From: Diplonema papillatum | Taxonomy: Eukaryota; Euglenozoa; Diplonemea; Diplonemida; Diplonemidae | Assembly: GCA_030068145.1 (NCBI GenBank) | Contig: JAPJBO010000022.1 | Location: 186,001 to 250,000 of the forward strand | Reading direction: 5' to 3' | Length of the DNA: 64,000 bases | In this document: one piece after another, positions 46,707 to 57,431 of the stretch | Position numbering within the stretch: position 1 is the stretch's first letter | How the letters are laid out: each line of letters starts with the position of its first letter | Program-made: the position numbers and the translations under genes | The notes under the pieces: model-generated | Seen by the model: only the letters and a program-made list of their open reading frames with translations | The model's database searches: none | What the model was told of the DNA's origin: nothing

Positions 46707-46800
46707 TTGTGCCGAAGAACCAAGCTAAAGATCCTTCACCCCTATTGCCAGGAGCCGCACGGATCTCTTGGCAAGAAGACCTCAAAAATACTCGACGCAG
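45690..46800. repeat. About 235-bp degenerate tandem repeat, about 5 units
   Basis: Repeated words: GAAGCATGCGTGAGGGGCCC, CTAAGAACCGAACTAAAGATC, GCCAGGAGCCGCATGGATC, CCCTGTTTTCCAACCCTTTG and GGTAAGACCTCTTACCATCC. A further unit lies at 49655-49865, cut by the hAT-type element. A 27-base A-run at 46678-46704 interrupts one unit. Confidence 0.8.
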
Positions 46801-49082
46801 CTGCCTTTGACTCCGAATGGAAGGGAGGAAATATAGGGGTAGAGGGGCAAGTACAATACAAACACAATCTGACTTGTTCGTCGCTTGCACCGCGGGTGTT
46901 TGTGTGTCGAGGCGTGTAGGGGTAAACCCATGACCTCAGGTCCGTTGAACACGTGGTTCGGTAATTACAGCACTTGGGATCCCTTCGGTTCTTTGTCTGG
47001 CAGATTCGTCGAGAGTTTTTTTCCAAGCGCTTACGTCAGTGATTTATAAGGGGGGTCTTACGTGGGGGTAACCCCCACGCTCCAAAAGAAAAAAAAGAAA
47101 ACTGTCGGGGGGCCGCCGTGAGTGGCCAGCACTGGGGGACCAGCCACTGAAGGGGGCCGGGCCCGGGGAGCCAGCTTGCTTGTTCTTGGCGTCCACTTTC
47201 AGTGGAATGAGCCAGTCACAGCGGACTTCGTTGACTCTTTTGAGGGCATACTTGGTTGTGGCTATGCAAATGTGCGCCCTACGCAGCTCAAGTTTGCAAG
47301 AGCTTCGTTATACTTCGATACAGCAGCAGCTGTCCTTACAAGAAGAGCCCTGCTTGTTGCACATCCAGTGCCCCTTTTTGAGGCTAGTACCCCGTTTGCA
47401 GCTTACGTTGTTTTAACTTGAAGTTCCCTGCCGTACACTTGACACACCTCTTCCTTTATGATCGAGACACGAACGAGACACAATTCGGCTGTGCTGGCTG
47501 CGCTATGCTACACTGGGGAGTCCTTGGGTGCAGCTCCGCAACCACACTGAGAAAACACTTTCTTGGTAACAAGTTAACCACCCCCACAGGCATGTGGAGG
47601 AATACAGAGGACCCAGCTTTCCATATAAACCCCTGAAGGCTTACGTAAGAAAAAAAAAAAAAAAAACGCCAGAAGAACACACGGGCTAGCTTCTGGCCTC
47701 ATCACACTCGGTCTCGGCTTGGGTCATCGAGTTCATTTTTCATCGGAAAGGGAAGGAAGGAGAGAAGTCTGACATTGCTTACTAGCGAATGGGATAGAGT
47801 GTGCCTGTTGACCATGTCAATGGGCCAACCAGGCGAGATCACATTCCAGAAAAAATCAGTCTCAGAAGACCCACCTCAACCCACCCGAATTCTCCTGTTG
47901 TAGGCTCGGGTGGTGTGCTCATCCTGCCATGCGCTTTGCTCCAGTTCCTACCGTGTACGAAAGAAGTAGTAATCCCTTGCTTGCTTGCCCTTTGTCCCTT
48001 TCGCCTCCACCAGCCCCCCTCCCTTTCCTAGACGACATCTTCCTCGAAGAAGACTTGATGCTAGCATCAACCATGCATGAGAGGCAGTGCTCTGCCTAAA
48101 CATTAAACTAAGATTTCCCCCCCTGCAAGTTTTTTTCAGCAGCAAGCTGAATTCCTGCAGTACGTCTCTTCCTTCGACAAAGTTGATACATGCATGAGAG
48201 GCGGTGTTCTGCCTCTCGACACATCGAGGCCACCGTAAACTAAATTGAGTTGACCGCATTTACCCGGAACCACTTGGGCTTTTCAGGGTCACCCAGTGGC
48301 CGTGTCTACAGTTGGACACGGGTCAGTCGATCCTGAGGCAATGTAAAAAAGTAGGTCCTCGCCTCTGCCGCTGACGAGCTTGCTCGGACGTGCAGGATGG
48401 CAGCAACGGACATTTCTGCAACCCGGCATGCTGAAGCGGTGTCACACTGACGATCCTGTTGGCCATGTCCGTGGGCCCCGGGAGTTAAATACGGGCTATC
48501 TTCTACACGGCCCGGCATTGTACGGTCCAACTGATTTTGGCTTACGGTAAGCATCCCCTGTCTACTACACACGGTGGGCCGGTCACCGCGAAATCGAGTC
48601 ACGGACCACAATTAGGCGAGCACCCTGCGTTTTGTTATGTGTCAACAGCGTTGTTGGTACTCAAAGTTGATAATTGGCAGCGTGTCTTACAGGCGAGGTA
48701 AGAGACATCAGCTCACTTCACAGGACCGTGCCACAACACGCACAACTGTATCCAAGGACAGCCAAGCAGGCCCCCCAGGGCAGGGGGAACCTACGGCGGT
48801 GAAGAAACGAAGCTAACTCGAGAGATGACCGATGAAGCCCTTTGTCAATACCACCCAACGACCGTAACACGCATGCACAATGCCGGAGCGTGGCGCAGAT
48901 GAGAGGCATTGGCACACTCTGTCAAAAGGACAATACCACAACACTCAACAAACAGAGGGGCGAACTAAGTACTGGTCGTGCGGCAAGCCGGCATCGCTGC
49001 CTGGTTTCGCACGTCGACCCCGCCTAATGTGTCCGTGGCTTAAAGATCGAACCGACCTACCCATCCTGCCAACGTTCTTCAT
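46801..49082. other. Intergenic, no supported gene
   Basis: A frame at 47122-47421 (+, 99 codons) has no known motif. R7 copies at 48043-48122 and 48177-48240. Block 48760-48925 (R10) matches 35640-35790 (AAGCCAAGCAGACC, CCCTTGTCAATACC, CAACGAC). Confidence 0.5.
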
Positions 49083-49142
49083 TTTTCTCAAGTGGAGGAG
49101 ACCGGAAACTCTCTGGAGAGATGGTCCCTGCACTCTAGCTTG

Positions 49143-49177
<35 letters not shown>
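49083..49177 (+). repeat. SINE-like (CT)n-tailed repeat, copy 1
   Basis: GGAGAGATGGTCCCTGCACTC followed by (TC)n. Related copies: 50305-50455, 50735-50872 and 53500-53655. The shared 5' part in the longer copies is GCGGCTCGCACCGCGCC...GACGGAACGACTT. Confidence 0.75.
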
Positions 49178-49467
49178 TTTGTATGAGCACCTGCTTTGTA
49201 GGAAATGCTTGAGGAGACTGCTGGTTGCGAAGTCTCAAAGGATGCCGATGACTCGTGTGCAAAGTGTTGTCCCGTGGCTCAGCGGTAATGACTGGCTGCA
49301 GATCAGCACTGTTCCCTGTTGGCCCCGCAGTCTTGACTGTGTGCAACGTGTTGTATCCCGTGGCTCACCGCTAATGACTGGTTGCAGATCTGCAGTGTTC
49401 CCTGTTGGCCCCGCAGTCTTGACTGTGTGCAACGTGTTGTGTCTCCCTGCTCAGCGGCAATGACTGG

Positions 49468-49540
49468 GAACCTCTTCGACAATGGTCACCCGGAGACTGG
49501 TAAACCCCCCGGATCTCCAAGTGAACTTGCACTCTAAAAA
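49468..49540 (+). repeat. R5 box, intergenic copy
   Basis: TCGACAATGGTCACCCGGAG, CCCCCGGATCTCCAAGTG and AACTTGCACTCTAAAAAAGGAG. It is not next to a recognised exon, showing that the box is a dispersed repeat and not only a splice signal. Confidence 0.75.
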
Positions 49541-49873
49541 AGGAGAGCCCGCCACACAACATGTCACCGCACGCCCCGCCGCAGGCGGTCGTCATGGCTG
49601 CGCCATAGCCGACGCAATCATCCCCCGCGAAACGGGTTCGCCCGCCAGCCAGATCGGAACCTGCGGTAAGACCTCTTACCATCCGGAAAAAAGCCGAAGC
49701 ATGCGTGAGGGGCCCCTGCCTAAGAACCGAACTAAAGATCTTTTCCCCTGATTGCCAGGAGCCGCAAGGATCTTTTGGCAAGAAGGACACCCACACGGGT
49801 TGGCAGTATTTCTGTTTTCGGTCCCTTGTTTTCTAGCCCTTTGTCCATACATTAACTTCCTTTCGCCTCTCGC

Positions 49874-50267
49874 CAGGGCTTACGCTCCACGTGTGGATTT
49901 CCACACGTTAATTTTTTTTGGATTTTGTTCCCCCACGTGTGGATCCACAGGTACCACATGTGGATTTTGATTTATTGGTCCACATGCAGCCACTAGTGGT
50001 CAAGGCCGCACAGCCAGGTGTCGCCAAGTCCAGTAGCTACCTAGCGACGCTATTTTTTTGTGTTAACAATGCATTGTTGGTACTAAAAATTAGTAGTTGG
50101 CAGCGTACTAAAAGCAACTCACCAAATCAGGTGAAAAGCCGCTAGTGCGCACAAACAAATTGCCGTCGCACATGAGGGGAAAGTTTTTTTCTCCCCCTCG
50201 AACCTTAAGCGCCCACATGTGGACCACGCGTATTTTCTCTGAGACCGAAAACGGAGCGTAAGCCCTG
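49874..50267. mobile_element. Non-autonomous hAT-type element, copy B
   Basis: The ends CAGGGCTTACGCTCC and GGAGCGTAAGCCCTG are perfect inverted repeats. CCTCTCGC is duplicated at 49866-49873 and 50268-50275 (8 bp, hAT length). It is inserted into a unit of the 235-bp repeat. It shares CACGTGTGGATCCACAGGTAC and GGACCACGCGTATTTTCTCT with copy A in kinesin intron 2. Confidence 0.9.
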
Positions 50268-50304
50268 CCTCTCGCCCCGGTTGTGTGAACACCAACGCCG
50301 TCAC

Positions 50305-50455
50305 CCTCGGTGACGGGGTCGCGGCCGGCACCGCGCCTCCGACGGAACGACCTACGCCCGCCTTAGAAGTACGTGGTTGTAGTGAGGCGACCGGAACTCC
50401 TCGGAGAGATGGTCCCTGCACTCCAACTCGTCTCTCTCTCTCTCTCTCATCCTCT
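50305..50455 (+). repeat. SINE-like (CT)n-tailed repeat, copy 2
   Basis: GGTCGCGGCCGGCACCGCGCC to GAGAGATGGTCCCTGCACTCC and (TC)n. See copy 1. Confidence 0.75.
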
Positions 50456-50734
50456 ACACGGCGGACTCCCCCACCGGGGGGTGAATGCGGGAGGGAAACA
50501 CTGCGGGAGTGATTTTACAAAAAAATCAACGCGAATTCGGTACTGTATTTAGCGCCAAAATGCGGGAAGTGCCGCTCCTGCATTTGCGGGTGCAATAGTG
50601 CCGCATGGCGGGTGTGAACGAATTGGTGGGGCCACACCCGTATTGCGGGTGTGAATGCAAAAAGAGAAGGAAAAAAAACCGACCGCACAAACGACCGCAC
50701 AAACACTCCCCCGTCCGGGGGGGGAGTCCGCCGT

Positions 50735-50872
50735 GTATGGCAGGGCCGCGGCTCGCACCGCGCCTACTACGTAACGACTTACGCTAGTACGGCGCAGTAG
50801 TCGAGCGACCGGACTCCCCGGAGAGAGATGGTCCCTGCACTCCAACTCGTCTATCTCTCTCTCTCGTATTGT
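50735..50872 (+). repeat. SINE-like (CT)n-tailed repeat, copy 3
   Basis: GGGCCGCGGCTCGCACCGCG to GGTCCCTGCACTCCAACTCG and (TC)n. Confidence 0.78.
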
Positions 50873-50934
50873 AACGTATTGGAATACCTACAGCACCCTA
50901 ACTCGTCTCTCTCTCTCGCCTTTGCCTTTTTGAA

Positions 50935-53499
50935 AGGCCCCTGCTCTGTGAAGGAAGTACTTGAGGAGACCGCCCGCTTGTGAATTCCAGAAGGAGGAAA
51001 CGGGTTGCAACCCACACGAAACGCGGGTAAATTCTGGGTTTGGTGTCGGATGCAGGCGGGCGGAGAATCTTTCAACACGGGTTGACCGCTTTTGACCGCC
51101 AGTTTCGGGGGGATTTGAGCCGCTCCGTCCCTATCTCTTGAAACTGGATCGAAGTGCCTGCCGCTGTTTATCACAGTGAATCACGGTCCACCACGGTCTA
51201 TCAGGTCCATCCCTAGTCCCTAGAGCTGCATCGATTTGCCCGGTGCTGTATTCTTCGGTCTATCAAGAGGGGATGGACCGGCTCAGGATTGGCGAAAGTA
51301 CTTGGCAAATGCCGACTTGGACAGCTCCTGTGCTGTGAACGGTTTCCGAGACGGCTTGCCGGCTGCCTCAGTTTTGCTCGGATCGACCAGGATAGGAATG
51401 TGTTGAGGAGGTGATCGTCAGCGAAGGGTAAGTGTCGGCGTCTTCGGACAACGTCCTTGCTCCCGCTGGCCTGACGTGGTTAAACGCTCGCAGGCTCATG
51501 TCAGACACAGCGATCTTCTACTAACCGTCTTCGACACGCTATGCATCATGCACAGAGTACGTGGAAAGGCCAGCGCGGACTCAAAAGAGGAAGGGGTGCG
51601 CACAATTAATTGATGGCCGATCATCGTGTAATTTGTACAGCTTCTGGCCATCCCCCTTCTCCCGAGCTTCGTCGAAATGAGCGCGACTCCGGCGGCTGCG
51701 AGAGCATTTCTTTCAGCCACCTGTGTGGAAACTGAACCGCCGCGAGTAGGACCTTTTCCGGTTCAGGATCATTTGCCAAGTTGCCGCCTAGGGCAGTGCG
51801 GTCAACCCCCTTTTCTACCTTTCTCCTCCGGGTGTACGGGTTTTTAGTAACTTTCCCTTGTTGTTGCGGCAGTGCGCATCCTCCCCACGCTACTACCAAA
51901 CTAAGATTGTCCCCGCCCCCCCTGTCAAATCTTGCACGTGCCTTTGTCCGCCTTGTTTGACCGTTTTCTCGGCTTTGAGTACGCGGGCGTCCCGTGTAGG
52001 AATCGATTAGCCATCCGCGCCCGATCCAATGGATACGCTCTTTCCGGATCCTTCCCGATCATTCATCAGCTGGCCTTCCCAGCACCCACCGAATTGATGA
52101 ACGGTCAGTCGAAGCCGAAGTACCTTGCCGGAATGAATCAGTCCATCTGGCTAACCCCCAGGAGTTGGAGCCTGCCACCGCGCCCGATTCAATGGATAAG
52201 CAGGATCTTTCCCGATCATTCAGCTGGCCTGCCTATCACCGAAGATGCCGCAAAGTACGCCGGAAAGAAGCAGTGGGAATAGGAGCGCCCCTCCTGGTCT
52301 CATCGCACTGACAATGTGAAACAGATAACGGAGAGGCGCACTGGGGGGTTTCTCGTGCAGAGCTGCTTGAGGCTTTGCAGCAAAAACGATCTGAATCAGT
52401 CAGTCTGGAAAATAAGTGAGGAGAAGGCGCAAGAAATAATGCGGAAGGCGCGGCTTCATGGCGTGGGCGGCTTTAGCTTTGCATCTGAATGACACCCGTA
52501 CCGTGGTAGTTTCAGCTTAGTTGTGAGTTTGACCAAAGTAACATCAAGGTAGCCCTTACAAAGACCAGCCACAGTCAACGCTGCGTGGGTGCGGGCCTTT
52601 GATATCAATCATCATGTTTCAAACCCCCGATTGCGCGTAACCTGGAAGCACCCAGAGGGTGTCGGTGGTACAAAGGTGCAGTTACCCGCATCCAACCGGC
52701 AATCAGCTCGCATCGGGAGGTGACGCTACCCACCTGGACAAGGTGTCCGTTGGAAGACGGGTAGTAGAAGATCGCGGTGTCTGGCAATTGTATCCACCTC
52801 GACCCCGCGGTTTTAAGGCCACAGAGTTGGGTCGAGTTGGATTCTTCGGACATGTATTAGCAGTGGAGGTACCATTGTTATCCAACTGGGCCCAAAAGGC
52901 ACCTTTCCCGCGTAGATTGCCACCGATTTACTGCAGACCCACTGCAATCCATTTACTCTGAGACTTGCTTGGCTTAATCCTTGAAACAAGCATATGACTA
53001 CTGGCAGGATCCAACCAGGTTTCTTGTCACTCAAACCAGACTGGACCGAGGAAAATCTGACGAATCAGAGATTCCCCGATACCAGAGATTGTATCGTGTC
53101 AAGCCTAGATTGATGCATGATCATTCTATTCATTCTTCAGCTTTCAAAAGGGGCAGTCCTCAATCGAGAATTGCTCGGCTTAATCCTTGAACCAAGCATG
53201 TGGCACACGCCATCCCGCCGGGTATCGTCCTCCCACGCTTTGCGGCTGGACGGAAGACCGAGTGGATGTTGGACAAGTTGGAAACAATTTGCGCCCGTAA
53301 CAGCTGGAACGATGCCGTGCCTGAGTATCCGCACGACGTATCTTTTGTTCAGTGGGAGTTGAGAATCTCTGCCAAGATGCTAGCCGCCGCCATAGGGCGG
53401 GCTATTGCCAAAAGGAGGAGAGCGGCACAACGTGTCGACACGGGCCTGCCAGGCGGTCTCGCCGTCAGAACGCCCCCGGCTGCGCCACCATCGGTGCAA
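50935..53499. other. Intergenic; R2 copy, then unrecognised sequence
   Basis: R2 at 50935-51060. 51718-51815 (GGAAACTGAACCGCC...GGTTCAGGATCATTTGCCAA) recurs at 54297-54395. The frame 53200-53565 (+) includes a protein-like stretch (EWMLDKLETICARNSWNDA) and may be a gene fragment, but I do not recognise it. Confidence 0.45.
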
Positions 53500-53655
53500 T
53501 CATCATCTTTGACTGGGCCGCGGCTCGCACCGCGCCCACGACGGAACGACTTCGGCCCGCCGTAGTAGTACGGGACAGTAGTGGGGCGACCGGATACTCC
53601 CCGGAGAGATGGTCCCTGCACTCTAACTCGTCTCTCTCTCTCTCTCTCGTCCTTT
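53500..53655 (+). repeat. SINE-like (CT)n-tailed repeat, copy 4
   Basis: GGGCCGCGGCTCGCACCGCG to GAGAGATGGTCCCTGCACTC and (TC)n. It ends about 170 nt before the Snf7 start codon, so it sits in the promoter or 5' leader of that gene. Confidence 0.78.
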
Positions 53656-53824
53656 GTTCGACGACTAGCTCCTTTTTGCACCTAAACAACACCTCAACGC
53701 AGGCCCGAAACACAACACCTTGTGGTTGGGAAAAAGGAGGGGCTGAGCACCCGTCGCTCACTTCCACACACGTACACGCGGATACACATCGACTTCAAAA
53801 AAGAAAAGAAGGGAAGAAGAACCA

Positions 53825-56800
53825 ATGGCCTTCCTTGGGCGCCTCTTTGGGGGTGGTGGCAACAACAGCAGCGCAGCGACGACGCGGGCGGCCCCACCGC
53901 CACCACGGGAAAGCGCAGGCGAGGTGTGCTTTTATGGCAGCGAGCGTGACGCTGGCGTCTCGTTGTTGTTTACAACATACCCAGTTTCACTGGAGTGCCC
54001 GTTCCCGGCGAGCTACGAGGGAACGAACCTGTAAGAGTGCCAACGCTACTCTTTCTATAACGTACAGGTGTCACGGGATAAGCCGGCAGCCGCTGCTTAA
54101 CGGTATCGAGGCAGTGCATGCTAATCCATGTGCTTCATGTACTTAAAAGAACTCAATGCTTAACGGCTTATCACGTTGGCGGCCCTGAGATTACCCCCTC
54201 AGGTGACACCACTTTATCTTTAGCCATACTTCAACTTTCTTTAGCACTAACATGGTGTCATGGGGGGGATCGGCGCAAACTTTCTCGACAGTGATTGTGT
54301 GAGGAAACTGAACCGCCCTAAGTAGGACTGATCATGACCATTTGCCAATTTGCCACCTGAAACCACGTCCAGGCTTGGGCCACGGTGCGGTCAACGAAAG
54401 CTCTATTATTTTTCTCTCGCGGGTCTTTCCATCAGAGATGACCTTGAGCAAAAATTCGTCGAAAAGGTCTGCAACGTGGACCGGTAGGAAACAGAAGCCA
54501 TGAGACGGCTTACACACTGTTGACACAAGCTTCGGGTCTGAGCATAGTCGTCGTTTTGAAGCATCCAACCCTCCAGCTGATTCGTTTTCAATGCGCATGA
54601 TCGAAATGATAGGAGCTGAGCTCATTTCTCTGCAGGCCATGAGTCTCTGAACAAGCCATGAGACGGCTTACACACTGTTGACACAAGCTTCGGGTCTGAG
54701 CATAGTCGTCGTTTTGAAGCATCCAACCCTCCAGCTGATTCGTTTTCAATGCGCATGATCGAAATGATAGGAGCTGAGCTCATTTCTCTGCAGGCCATGA
54801 GTCTCTGAACAAGCCATGAGACGGCTTACACACTGTTGTCACAAGCTTCGGGTCTGAGCATAGTCGTCGTTTTGAAGCATCCAATCCTCCAACTGATTTG
54901 TTTTCAATGCGCATGATCGAAATGATAGGAGCTGAGCTCATTTCTCTGCAGGCCATGAGTCTCTGAACAAGCCATGAGACGGCTTACACACTGTTGTCAC
55001 AAGCTTCGGGTCTGAGCATAGTCGTCGTTTTGAAGCATCCAATCCTCCAGCTGATTTGTTTTCAATGCGCATGATCGAAATGATAGGAGCTGAGCTCATT
55101 TCTCTGCAGGCCATGAGTCTCTGAACAAGCCATGAGACGGCTTACACACTGTTGTCACAAGCTTCGGGTCTGAGCATAGTCGTCGTTTTGAAGCATCCAA
55201 TCCTCCAACTGATTTGTTTTCAATGCGCATGATCGAAATGATAGGAGCTGAGCTCATTTCTCTGCAGGCCATGAGTCTCTGAACAAGCCATGAGACGGCT
55301 TACACACTGTTGACACAAGCTTCGGGTCTGAGCATAGTCGTCGTTTTGAAGCATCCAACCCTCCAGCTGATTTGTTTTCAATGCGCATGATCGAAATGAT
55401 AGGAGCTGAGCTCATTTCTCTGCAGGCCATGAGTCTCTGAACAAGCCATGAGACGGCTTACACACTGTTGTCACAAGCTTCGGGTCTGAGCATAGTCGTC
55501 GTTTTGAAGCATCCAATCCTCCAACTGATTTGTTTTCAATGCGCATGATCGAAATGATAGGAGCTGAGCTCATTTCTCTGCAGGCCATGAGTCTCTGAAC
55601 AAGCCATGAGACGGCTTACACACTGTTGTCACAAGCTTCGGGTCTGAGCATAGTCGTCGTTTTGAAACATCCAATCCTCCAGCTAATTTGTTTTCAATGC
55701 GCATGATCGAAATGATAGGAGCTGAGCTCATTTCTCTGCAGGCCATGAGTCTCTGAACAAGCCATGAGACGGCTTACACACTGTTGTCACAAGCTTCGGG
55801 TCTGAGCATAGTCGTCGTTTTGAAGCATCCAATCCTCCAACTGATTTGTTTTCAATGCGCATGATCGAAATGATAGGAGCTGAGCTCATTTCTCTGCAGG
55901 CCATGAGTCTCTGAACAAGCCATGAGACGGCTTACACACTGTTGACACAAGCTTCGGGTCTGAGCATAGTCGTCGTTTTGAAGCATCCAATCCTCCAACT
56001 GATTTGTTTTCAATGCGCATGATCGAAATGATAGGAGCTGAGCTCATTTCTCTGCAGGCCATGAGTCTCTGAACAAGCCATGAGACGGCTTACACACTGT
56101 TGACACAAGCTTCGGGTCTGAGCATAGTCGTCGTTTTGAAGCATCCAACCCTCCAGCTGATTCGTTTTCAATGCGCATGATCGAAATGATAGGAGCTGAG
56201 CTCATTTCTCTGCAGGCCATGAGTCTCTGAACAAGCCATGAGACGGCTTACACACTGTTGTCACAAGCTTCGGGTCTGAGCATAGTCGTCGTTTTGAAGC
56301 ATCCAATCCTCCAACTGATTTGTTTTCAATGCGCATGATCGAAATGATAGGAGCTGAGCTCATTTCTCTGCAGGCCATGAGTCTCTGAACAAGCCATGAG
56401 ACGGCTTACACACTGTTGTCACAAGCTTCGGGTCTGAGCATAGTCGTCGTTTTGAAACATCCAATCCTCCAGCTAATTTGTTTTCAATGCGCATGATCGA
56501 AATGATAGGAGCTGAGCTCATTTCTCTGCAGGCCATGAGTCTCTGAACAAGCCATGAGACGGCTTACACACTGTTGTCACAAGCTTCGGGTCTGAGCATA
56601 GTCGTCGTTTTGAAGCATCCAACCCTCCAGCTGATTCGTTTTCAATGCGCATGATCGAAATGATAGGAGCTGAGCTCATTTCTCTGCAGGCCATGAGTCT
56701 CTGAACAAGCCATGAGACGGCTTACACACTGTTGACACAAGCTTCGGGTCTGAGCATAGTCGTCGTTTTGAAGCATCCAACCCTCCAGCTGATTCGTTTT

Positions 56801-57345
56801 CAATGCGCATGATCGAAATGATAGGAGCTGAGCTCATTTCTCTGCAGGCCATGAGTCTCTGAACAAGCCATGAGACGGCTTACACACTGTTGTCACAAGC
56901 TTCGGGTCTGAGCATAGTCGTCGTTTTGAAGCATCCAATCCTCCAACTGATTTGTTTTCAATGCGCATGATCGAAATGATAGGAGCTGAGCTCATTTCTC
57001 TGCAGGCCATGAGTCTCTGAACAAGCCATGAGACGGCTTACACACTGTTGTCACAAGCTTCGGGTCTGAGCATAGTCGTCGTTTTGAAACATCCAATCCT
57101 CCAACTGATTCGTTTTCAATGCGCATGATCGTCTAAAAAACGGCAACCGTCCACCGCACCGACCGCCACCCACACTGCAAGTGGCTATACCTCGCTTCAG
57201 ACGTTGCCGACTTCAAGCCGTTGAACGTTAGCACATACAAAGAAACCAAGACGCTACCCAAATTCACCGTTCACAGCAACTCTCGAAGACCATCGACACA
57301 CTCGAAAGACGCGAAAAAGTGCTGGAGAAGCGCATCGCTGATGAG
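53825..57345 (+). CDS. ESCRT-III subunit Snf7/VPS32/CHMP4, exons 1-2 (partial gene)
   Basis: Join 53825-53923 and 57277-57345; the rest lies beyond the window. Exon 1 begins MAFLGRLFGGGG, the classic Snf7/CHMP4 start (amphipathic membrane-binding N-terminus), then a Pro-rich linker ending PPRESAGE. Donor GAG|GTGTGC, phase 0. Exon 2, after TTCACAG, gives QLSKTIDTLERREKVLEKRIADE, matching the Snf7 helix 1 block (L-x-x-T-x-x-x-L-x-x-R/K-E-x-x-L-x-K-K/R), with donor GAG|GTATGC in phase 0. Family role: polymerises into membrane-remodelling filaments for endosomal sorting, abscission and membrane repair. Both introns are satellite-filled. Confidence 0.85.
53978..54150. repeat. Dispersed repeat R9, second copy
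   Basis: Same block as 31480-31660, here 55 nt into Snf7 intron 1. Confidence 0.8.
54497..57130. repeat. 158-bp satellite in Snf7 intron 1, about 16.7 copies
   Basis: The unit runs from GCCATGAGACGGCTTACACA to the next, exactly 158 bp with no indels seen. Copies differ at a few fixed sites: TTG(A/T)CAC, GAA(G/A)CAT, CCAA(C/T)CCTCCA(G/A)CT, (G/A)ATT(C/T)G. The variants are linked into types that recur along the array. The last copy stops after GCGCATGATCG. Confidence 0.98.
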
Positions 57346-57431
57346 GTATGCTCTCACCTTTTACCCCAATCCTTCGTTGTTACCACCATACTTGGCACCT
57401 CACTCACTTGAAACAAGCGCCTACAAGTTGT

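Noticed and set aside
45690-46800. Possible multi-exon gene from repeated plus-strand frames
   Set aside because: The frames follow the 235-bp tandem repeat and are not consistent between units.
47122-47636. Two adjacent plus-strand ORFs that might be exons
   Set aside because: They are in different frames with no convincing splice pair, and no motif is recognised.
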